Assembly (NCBI RefSeq): GCF_036324505.1
Contig: NC_086362.1
Span: 5,205,043-5,269,042, forward strand
Reading direction: 5' to 3'
DNA length: 64,000 bases
Origin: Eleginops maclovinus
Lineage: Eukaryota > Chordata > Actinopteri > Perciformes > Eleginopidae
The notes below the pieces were generated by a model that had not been told where the DNA came from, ran no database searches, and worked only from the letters and a program-made list of their open reading frames with translations. Positions within the stretch are counted from its first letter, which is position 1; the number at the start of each line of letters is the position of its first letter. A program made the position numbers and the translations under genes. Positions 53,878-64,000 of the stretch are shown here, one piece after another.

Positions 53878-56800
53878 ATCGATTTAAATATAAATCAAAA
53901 GTTATTCATACTTGTATTAGTTATATATGAGACGGATCAATTAAATTGTTAAAATCACATGTATTTTACCATTAACAAATACATGAATAAAAAATGTTGA
54001 CTTTTTTTTTATTGGTTTCGATTAACAAGAATTATAGTAAAAATAGTTTTAAAAAAAAAGGTAATCTGGCCTAAATACTTGAAATCCAGGATAAACCCAG
54101 GTGTTTTACTACAGCTGGTCAATCCTAGTCTCTCAATTTCATGCAGTGTTAGTACCACTGAACACTTTGCCAGAAACATTTAGTCTTTACTTTACTGTTG
54201 GACTCTCATAAGTTGGACAGACATTTTTATATGACTTGTAAAATATATATTAGCACATTGATTTGCACACAAACCAGTTGCACTGTACATTTACCACAGT
54301 ATCCAGTGTGTCATTGTGTGTGTGCCATCCAATAACAGCTTCCACTGAATTAGTGTGGTAGCATCTGCAGCAGTGTGTGGGTGTGTGTGTATAAGAGGTG
54401 TGGACACCCATCGTGTCTCACCAACTCTTTTGAAAGTGACTCTGACAGTTTGGATAACAGTGCTACGCTGCTTCCTCACTGCCCACACACATAAAGACAC
54501 AGCGACACACCGCCGCAGTCACATTGCCTTCAGATGGCGGGCTCCTCCGACGCCAAGTGTAAAGGGCCAGCTTATAATTAACTTGCCTGCCAAGTGGTAT
54601 TATATATCATCAAGGCCTCGACGTTGGCCTAGAGGAAGTCCAAAAAAGTGCTATTGTTCCCTGCCTAATAAGGTCAACGCAGTGGCATGGTAAATTACAG
54701 CTATTTCAACCATTTAGACAACGAATGTCGCTAGACGTCAATTCCTGCTCGGAACTCTCTGGGCCTGAAGGAGGAGGCTACCACATCCTATTATTCTGAG
54801 CAGAGTCGGTGCATGTGTCACAGCCAAAATACAGTTCAATTATGATTTTTCCCAAGGAAGAGACAGAAATGCACGGATACAGAGAGGGAAGAAGGAGTGC
54901 GAGTGACTTTCAAGCCAAATGATGGCAATTAATGTTGTTGTTTATCAGCTTGAGGCAGATTTTTCCTCTTCTTCAATTAACTCAGTGTGAGCACACTCAT
55001 GTGGTTTGATGAGTGCCGTATCCATCTAAGTGGACACACTTCCTCTGCACTGCACTGCTCCTGTCTCCTCATGCTTATATCGACCCCTCCCTGCACTGTA
55101 TGAGCCTCAGGTCCACATTGTATACTGTAAGCTACATAATAAATCTTCATACGCTGTTGTGGCAGTTGGTATACAAAAACTGATTGTGGTTTACACTTTT
55201 GTCCAAACAGGAAATGATTCAAGGCATACAGAATCAGACCGTGATTTTAGTAATGCTCATGTTAAATGGATTGAATTGTACAAAGAAGACAGTATAGGAA
55301 CTTTGTATGGTACAGCTAAGCTATAAATGGTGAAAAGAGGCAGTCAAACTTCACATTTTACCGTCCCACTGATATAAATCTATGTTCTTGTTGTCCCTTT
55401 GCATTTAAGTCTGCCATTTCACCCTGCCTGCTGTGTGTAACCTGTTCTTGATTGCCAATCTTATTCTGTTTTCTTTGCCTTATCCCTACTGCCCATTTAG
55501 CCTGATTACAGCGTAAACAGCTTTTTAACTCTATCTGTCTTGCCTATTAAGTTCGGTATTGGTCGTACACACTGCAAAGACAATACCAGCATGCTAAACA
55601 GCACAAAAACCAACACTTACAGTAGCACAGGTGGGAGGGGGTAGGATTCACAGCGTAAAATGTGGGCTAAGCTGTCGGGGAAAATGATATCTGTGTGATT
55701 TACATTTAGTGGATTGATTGATTTTGCCCTAATTTTAACACGAGGTGTGTCATTTCCCCTTAATTGAAGGCAGAATGTTACATTACAATAAATCAAAGAG
55801 GCGCTAAACTTTGTAAAGTTGGTCGGAAGGAGGCTACAGTTGACCACACTGCCTCCCTTCTGTCTCTCCCCTCATTCATTTCGATTTTGTAATAAGGTTG
55901 AGGCAATTGATTGAATCCCTGGGAAAGATGGCATGTACCCAAGACAGGCATTCTGTCTCTATTCAAAAATGTTTACAGAGTTGTTCTAAACTATTGTGTT
56001 ACGTTACATTTTGTGTTTTCCCAGATTAAGCTAACGTTAGTTGTGTTACATTAAAAGTATGGGTGTGTCGTTCCATAGACTTTTCTACCCTGAGTCCATC
56101 TGGAGATCTTAACTCTTCCCAATCTTGGGAATTAAAACAGTAAAGGTAATAGAAATTTAAATTAGATCCCTGTAATTTTGCTTTTGCCCATCATTATTAC
56201 ACACAATGGATTAAACAAGTCATTTAAGTTCGGGTAGCGGTTCAGATTTGGTGTCACCTCGGCAGGTGTCACTCCATAAAGTCCACCATTGATTGGAGTG
56301 TTATACTATCTCCAGTAGGTGTATGGCCCCGCTGTGCCTTAAGCTACATCTGTGCTTGGATACACACCTTTTGTCTGATGATGCTCAAGGCACACTTAAG
56401 TTATAATGATCTTTATATGGGTAAGAGATGGACTCTCAGCCAATCGGAACGAAATGAGCGGAGGGGGGATTGCAGAGTTTAACCTTGCTCCTTCTCAATT
56501 AGAGTGTGCACACACATTTTTACATCTCAGTCACTGTTTTGTCCTGTTATACCCCCCCCCCCCCCCCCTTATTACTCTGTTCTACAATTACAATAAACTA
56601 ATTCTTGCCCGTTTTGCACAGACTATGAATAATGGGAGTGACAAAAAGGGTCGCTCAGCAGCAATAGTCGTACAGGCTCTAAGCACTGTTTTGTTAGGCT
56701 TGACTAGCTTTTGTAATTATTTCCCCCCCCCCGCCAACCTCCCCTGACCATGTATAGCCCAAAACTGCAGAATTCAAATTACTGAAAACGCATTCCACTT

Positions 56801-59800
56801 TGCAATATAATCACAAGCAAGTCTATTTAAATGTTAGGTGTCTTTGTTTCATTCCGTGCACAGACGACTTAGGTCAGTAAAATGCATGTTTTTATTTTGA
56901 CTGCATTGATTGCATTGCACGGCAGATCCTTTAATCCGGGTATGATTTTCTGAATGTAAGCAAATGCCATGTCCTGTTAAGGAAGTGGGAAAGCACATTG
57001 TTAATTCACTTTTGCTTAACATGCTTTATTAACTCCCCAATCGTGGTATATTCTTATCCTTGACTTTGTTAATTTGCTGAGGCTACTTCTAAAGCTGTAA
57101 TTAAAAAGGTATGAATTCTCAAATAACAAAGGGTTCTCCTTTATTGCTGTTGATAGAAGACACATCACTTGGCTATACGCTAGTTGTGTTACATCTTCTT
57201 CCTATAGGCCTTTGTGCATTGGCGTAATTACTGTTAATGGTTATTTCACAACAGCAATGTGAGAAAGATATCACCATATCCTGATAAACGTATCTAACAG
57301 GTCCTAATTACCTCAGCTTAATGAGTTACAATCAACAGATCTTGCCAGCAATCTCCCAGTAGCATCCTGGAACCCGTTTGGTTCACAGGGTGGAGGTGGG
57401 GGAGCGCTGTTCCTTAATGAAACCCAGCATGGAACCCTCCAAAAAGCCGAACACAGTGATTAGAAGCTTACACAAACACACAAAAAAAGCTGCAAACAGT
57501 GATTAGGATGTAATTGTAAGCCTTTAAAGGAAAAGGGTATCTCTGTTGTTAAATCAGAAGAGGAACGGGTTAATTAAGAACAGCAAAACACATGGAAGGG
57601 GTTAACCAATGGTCATGAGTACAAAATATTGAACAATTATTCATACTCATATCGGTTGGCGGGAAATAATTGCCACATTCTAACATTGCAGATTAGGATT
57701 TGGAATTGCCTGAGCCAAAGAAATGGAATTATTTTCTGTGTATTGTAAAATGGCTCAGCTAACTCTTTGCCCGGCCTGAATATCAAGAGAGGATAGGATA
57801 AAGGAGGAATTAAGCAAGTGAAAAAGTGTAGTTTTCAACAACAAATGTCGTTATCTTCATCATCCAAGGCCATTCTGGGGTCAAGTGATTCTCTCTGCAT
57901 GTGTTCAACTGCGCTGTCTCACCGCTGACAGGGTCAACGCTGGGTTTCATGACCTCAAACAGGCAGATCTGCCCACTCTGCAGTCTCATTGGACAACGTG
58001 CTTCACCCCCTCTGTCTGTCAAATGGAAAAGGCGGGGTCGAGTAGCAAGCAGTTCCCCCCGGGGAACATCTAATGATGACAAGGGCTTCCTCCGAGGCTC
58101 ATTAGGAATATCATCTGGAGGAGACTCCCTTAAAAGCACATAAAAGCCACTGTCTGGATGTACAAGCAGCTGAAGCATGTTCTCACTGGGATTACTGGCC
58201 AATTTACCGAGTGTGAACTAGAGCAGCTCATGCACAGGCCCTGGAATCCTTGAGGCCAGTGCATCACAGAGTTGTTTCAAGAACTACGAGTTTAAGAAAG
58301 ACTGTACTGATGAAAATTTGTTGCCGTTTCATGCAAATGGAGCGCTGGAACCAAGCAGCGGCGTGTCGTGACTTTGGCGATCCTGTCAGCATAACAAGAC
58401 TGCTGCCCCTGACCCCCAACACGCTCGCCAGCTTCCTGCATCCCTCGCTGTCCTCCTCTCTCACTCCCCCTTTCCTTCTGCTCGTGTCGGGCCGAGAGTC
58501 AAAGATCTCCCTTAATCAGCACAATGCTCTCGGTGGCAGGTGTTAGTGAGCTTTTCTCTGGCATCTTGATCACCCCTCGGGGAGCGCGTTGGCCTCTGAT
58601 GCTGGGCGCACAGCAGGAGGTGTCATCGGAGGAGAGCCACCCACGGAGGCGACAGAATCAGGCAAATTGCTCTCTCCACAGCGAGAGGGAAAGGTTAGGG
58701 CCATGGGATTAATCTGAGCGACGCAGCGCACAGAATTACTGTGGGAGGTTAGCAGTACGCATGTAGCTCACCGATAGCAGCTTGCATGAATGAGAGCTAA
58801 CGAATGTGGATGATATCTGATGAGTAGGGAAGTTGTGAACATTTTCAAAGTATCCTCGGGTTTTTATTAGACTTATTGATTTGGTCCAGATTTTTAAGGC
58901 AGTATAACTTCATGTACAATTTTGGGTAACTTGTACTTTGCTGTCCATTTATGGAGCTTTATAGACATGCATTTGGGCTGAAGTTACTTTCTACATAAAT
59001 ATGTATACAATAAGCTGCTGCACGTTTAAGTAATCATAATTTGAAAGCAAAATTGTCTATAAAAGAGTATTTTTACATGAATGTATTGCTACTTTTACTT
59101 AAAAAAACACAAGTTCTTAATACTGAAGGGTTAAACTTACTTAAATATGATATTGATTATTTAAAATTCAGGGTAACTCTACATTTCCTCAATGCTAATG
59201 AGGTATATTTTCCTCATTTCTAACCTGAAAGGGCCTTCCTACAGTAACTCTAATATATAGTTTGAACACAATTTAAAATATTGCAGTAAAAAATGGAGCG
59301 ATTATCTTTTTAAAAGGGTGCAAATGCATCTTCACCTGACTTCACACATCTACATTTTCCCTCATCCATTCCAAATGTTCTGCAACTGCTGACGTAAATA
59401 CTCGCCCCTCTGAAGTTTGTTCCTCCTGAACCCAGCTTTAGATGCTATTGCTAATTGGTTGACTGCTTCATACATATTGTATGCATGAAGTGGGACAGCT
59501 TTAAGACTGTTTTCACCTGAGCAATTTTGTTAATGACTATTTCCATAAATTAAAGTTGGCAAATTACATTACGCAGGTGACTTCAATTCACCAAATATAC
59601 TCTTACTTTTTAGCTGTTAATTTCACAGTGCTGAACACAAGTGATTGACAAATGACAATGGCAAAAAGTTCACAACACAACTTGTGATGTTACTTTTGTC
59701 AGAAAATCTCTTGTTTTTAGTGTATTGTAGCAACACTCAGGTACTAAAATCAGTCAAATGCAATTCAAATTTAGTTGTAACTATTTTTTACTTTATCTAT

Positions 59801-62800
59801 ACCTTCACTTTATAACCCAGAATGCATGGAAGTGCTGCATATGCATACAAACACCACTCAGCTGCTGACTCAGCGAAGCATTGTCAGAGGAAAATGGCTA
59901 AATGTTGCCGATGCAAGTGCAGGTCAGCCTATCGGTTTGCAAAATGTAAGAGGCCTGGGATGGGGCTTCTAAGATTTCATGATCGTACGTTGCAGACTCT
60001 GCAAAAAAACACACATGTGCATTACTGTTCTGCTTACTAAGGTAAGTTGTTGAGCTTTCCAAAGTGGTTTTAGGAGAGAGAAGCTGATTTTGGTGAGCTG
60101 CTCAACAGCGATCTCTCTCCTGCAGCTTCTGCTTGAGAGTGCCCTGTCACACTGAACTATCAAAGTGTGCGTGTCAGCAGTCTGTGCTTGCCATGAGGGC
60201 TTTAGAGAGAGATAGGTTTCTAACATCCTCCTGCGGAATTATTTCCAACAAGGCACGTGGTGGAAAAGCACCGTGGTTTGGTCAAAGGCTCTTTGAAAGA
60301 CCAATGCGTAGATATCTGAGGTTTTTGTAAATTCAGTCTCGTTGAATGAACCTTTAAATGTGTCAGCTTGACGCATTCAATCCTCATCTAGGTCTTCTGT
60401 TGACATGCTTTGACATGTTATTGTGAGGCTCATGGCCACACAAAGCAGCTAGTTGTCTGTTATGCGTAGAAGGGTTAGCATTGCCCGTGTCTCCGGTGTG
60501 ATAGCGTATGATAAATGCCTGCGCTGCTCATGATCGGTCCAAGCAAGTTGAAAGACAATTTGTATGAAAGTGTCATGGCCAAAACGATCAGTCAACACGT
60601 TTTGTTTATCTGCTCCTTCATAGCATAAAGGAAATTGCATGTGAGTGTGACTCCATTCAAAACCGTTGTGGTTTTTTGTTACCGTAGTCTGGGTTCACGA
60701 TATCACAAACCAGGGAATAGACCTGAGGCTTCTACTAAGTTTTCGAGTGTCACCAGTCCAGCCACATACTTACGTCTTTGTATCTTCCTGTCGAGTACTT
60801 GGCCTGTGAGTGAGGCACTGATTTTTTACAGCATACTCTTTAACTCTGTGTAAAGGTATTCAGCACAGAACATGTTAAATGCACAAACACAAATGTCATA
60901 TGTGCTTCAAAAGATACAGTATTTACCCTTGAATGTGGTAAACATGATTTAGATTTCAGTCAAAAGCGGTGGACTGACCAGCTGTACAACTAACATGGCC
61001 ATGCCCTTCACCATTATCATAATTATTCAGACTTTTGATTTCATGGTATGGGCAGGTTAGAATTAGGGGCTAATAGATACTCAATCTCTGAACCACTTTC
61101 TAAATATCAAGTAGACCTAAACTCTCCTCTCACTTTTCTTCCATCTGTTGCGCTGTGATTTGTATGAAGCCTCAGAGACATATTTGAGTGGAGCTAAAGA
61201 AAATGTGGGTCGTGTATTACTGGCCAACAGAAATCTGCAGTTCTATCTTGGGTCTTCCTCTCTCTGCCCTCGCTCTTTTGCCTCATCTGCTCTCTCTTTC
61301 TAATTAGCTCCTACAGCGAGTGCAGACTGGACAGGGTCCTATAATGGAGCCAGATGTTCGAGGAGATCTCACCCCGCGGGGGGATGTTTTGTTTACTACA
61401 GGATGAAAACAGCTCTCTTGCCCTCTCTTTCCTTTCGGGGTTGTTTATGTGCAAAACCACATTTCACCTCCTGCTCCGCTTGAGTTTCAGATGCCAAGAA
61501 CCAGTTGAAATGTTAATCTTCTAAAGTTATTTAGTTAATTCAAAGGCTATACTTTTTAACTTGAAAACATAAAAATATGCCAGTCATATTATTTTAGATA
61601 AATAACAGTGCTAATCCATACTGTTGGAATCCATATTGGTTGCATCATCCCTTACCTTCTCTGTTTACCCCTCATCCAACATAGCGTGACAACCATTATC
61701 TAGATCAACACTTATCACCACAAAATTGACACGTAACCCATTTATAGGATGATTAATTTAGCTTTGGTGTGGCCTGCTGAAGGATCAGTCTTAATCGGCA
61801 GTGAGACGGGTCTGCACAACAGTCGCTGCAGAAAAACAAATGAAGACACTTGGAATCAACTCCATCTGCATCTCAGACTCTCGGAGCAGGATTAGGAGGC
61901 CGAGTCGATGTGCGGTGTCAGTGGCGGATGTGTGATTGGACAGTAATACCCTCACACTCGTCAGCATCTTGAGATCCACAGAGGTTGTAATTGGGCAGTG
62001 CGATAAGTCCAATAGCATTGGAGGGCAGTGGAGGGCTTTAAAAGAATCAGGCAGAAATGAGATGAACTCACCAAGGGGATCTTAAAGAGATCTGAAAGCT
62101 CGACCTCAGCAATATGTTTATGAATGTTTGCAAAATAGTCTCTAAGGGTCAGTGAAATAAGGAAAAAATCAGTTACGAAATGCATTAAGTTTGCCTAGGA
62201 ACAAACGGGATGAGTAAACATTGTTTTATCATTTCAACAACAACAACATATGCAAGAGTGAGTAGGTCGGTCAGTAGCGACGTATATACCGTACTGTTTT
62301 GGTTGTTTATCTTAACTTAGGATAAGGTTGTTGAGCTTTTTTAGAAATGCTTTTCTCTTGAGCACATCTGTTCTGAACAAAAAAGAAACTCTTTTCAACT
62401 CTGCTCAGCACAAACCACACACTTTCCGTTTCTTTCAAATCTCACCCACCTCATTCTGGTGTCTTAGAGAGGAAAAGCACAATCACATTAGCATGAAGTC
62501 AAATCTGCCTTTTGTGAAATGCCAATCCAATTAGTACGTTCTCGTTTAGCTCACTCTTCCTAAATGGAGGCTTTTGCATCTTTTACAAGGATGATGTGCA
62601 GTAAAAGGCACATTTAGTAAACACTGCGGCCCTCAGGCTTTCCTCTGGGACAATTCAAGCTAGGTGGCTAATGAAACAGATCCATGAAAACAGCGGGGGA
62701 GCCGTGAGGGGGGCCATGTGTAACACAGGCACACAAGAGGCATGGGGTCTCCTGGGAAAGGGAACAGAAAGAAAGGATGATCCTTGTCGGTGGGGAGAGG

Positions 62801-64000
62801 TGGGGGTTTAAAACCCAACAGTATTGATTGTTGATAATCACCCTAATGACAAGTGCTAACACAGAGACACCCAATTTACCAAACTACTTGTATTAACAGG
62901 AAAGAAACAAGAACACAAGCTAACATGTTCACCTAATCATATCAAAAGCTTTACATACATTAATTTGGTAGATCAGGGTTAATTTAGGAAGTGAAGGATA
63001 TCATTGAATTATAATTGCTTGCTCATAAAGACATGTTGATGTATAAAATGCTACCAAAGAGGTTTTTCAACTATGAAGAGAACTGAGCTTCATGACAGAG
63101 TTAATGGTGAGCTAAAACATGAGAAGGGAACTGCATTCTGCTATTTTATTCACAGTGAGCACTAACTGCACGTTCCATACAGTGGAAGAGAGGGTAGAGG
63201 GAGATAGCGGTGTCAGACACCTGGTAGTGCACGAGAGTTGTATTAGGGTAGAGAAGGATTAGATGATAGGCTGGACTCCCGGAACTTGTGAAGCCAAGAG
63301 GCGAGGACTCTGTCTGTGCTCCAAACAGAAACCAACCACACTCAAAAATACACATATAACTTGTCAAAAGAGGACTGCCCTCTTATCCACAGAGTATACA
63401 TATTGTGTGATGTCATATGTCGGGGCTCTGGAAGACAGTGAAAGACACTACCTGCTTGCAGTCTGTGGATCACCTATTTCAGGTACCTCAATTGAGTATT
63501 GTATTCTCATCACAACTGGAAATAAATCAGCTTTATTATAACCTGAGAAATTCAAAGAACACAACAGAAGACAGACAGTAAAACACTGATTTTGACTGTC
63601 AATTTAGTTGGTACACCAATGATTTTGTAAAGTACAACATGTCATAAGAAAGATACTGCACCCTAACTGGTCACAAAGACTAGAAAAGCACTATAATCAT
63701 TTGCCGTTTAATTGAAGGTTGAAACCAAAACTTTAAAAGTTCGAAACAACAATCCTTCTCTTTCTTTAGTGAGGGCACTCATTGATACTCAATACATTTT
63801 GATCCCACAGAAATGTGCGTAGTAGACGTTTGATGCAAACCATTAATGAGAAGTTTTACCGTGTCTCACTCTGAAGGCTGCTGGTCATTCATGTTGAACT
63901 TTGAGGGTTTTTTTTGCAAGTTTCTGCAGTGTATATGGCTGGGAGGAAACCCAGCAGACCTCAAATTATCCTCCTCCTTTTTTATGGTATTTTCATCATT
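53878..64000. other. Unique AT-rich sequence, no gene seen
   Basis: Apart from poly-C runs, no repeat boundary, RNA gene or exon was recognised. Stretches near 57,000-57,400 and 57,640-57,790 are non-repetitive with TTAATTTGC, GTAATTACTG and CTAATTACCTCAG motifs and might be conserved non-coding elements. A minus-strand frame of 130 codons at 57,810-58,202 and a Cys-rich one at 59,822-60,040 (plus) have no firm match. Confidence 0.4.
56552..56568. repeat. Poly-C run (17)
   Basis: Seventeen consecutive C residues, with a second run of ten C at 56,723-56,732. Such runs are sequencing-error-prone, so the exact lengths are doubtful. Confidence 0.93.

Noticed and set aside
58052..58067. GC-rich inverted repeat GTTCCCC/GGGGAAC as a terminator or operator
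   Set aside because: Seven-base arms are not significant, and bacterial-type signals do not apply in this vertebrate context.

Overview
The window looks like gene-poor nuclear DNA from a ray-finned fish, probably a percomorph. The reasons are AT-rich non-coding sequence, long CA/GT microsatellites, and teleost-type mobile-element debris: a Tc1/mariner deletion derivative, hAT-type non-autonomous elements, a tRNA-derived SINE, and a dispersed repeat family I recognise from percomorph genomes. I found no protein-coding gene or exon that I can defend, and no tRNA, rRNA or CRISPR array. It is best read as an intergenic desert or a very large intron.

Layout. 1-9.5 kb holds a hAT-like end fragment (535-688), a compact hairpin (1101-1161), a complete 496-bp hAT element with an 8-bp target duplication (4298-4793), a degenerate purine-rich tandem array (6915-7235) and a MITE-like element (about 8881-9514). 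From 9.5 to 17.9 kb is mostly unique sequence with one possible SINE relic. At 17,865-19,967 lies a direct tandem duplication of about 1.1 kb. Its second copy is about 9% shorter because of many small deletions spread along its whole length, a pattern that suggests an assembly artefact. From 20 to 30.9 kb are a (CA)26 array, a SINE relic, a pyrimidine tract and unique sequence with regulatory-looking motifs.

Two copies of the same internally deleted Tc1/mariner element lie in direct orientation at 30.9 and 39.2 kb. Both keep the C-terminal half of a transposase with 36 residues between the second Asp and the Glu (DD36E). Three diverged copies of one dispersed repeat lie at 40.6, 44.8 (reverse) and 49.8 kb, and a (GT)63 array at 45.7 kb. 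An intact-looking tRNA-derived SINE with target duplications is at 53.7 kb. From 54 to 64 kb I see mainly unique AT-rich sequence and poly-C runs.

There is no gene system here to describe. The real content is mobile-element remnants plus unique sequence that may include conserved regulatory elements of a distant gene. The latter cannot be shown without cross-species alignment. The most consequential observation is the suspect tandem duplication. The most biologically informative is the DD36E deletion derivative, which appears to have been mobilised in trans.
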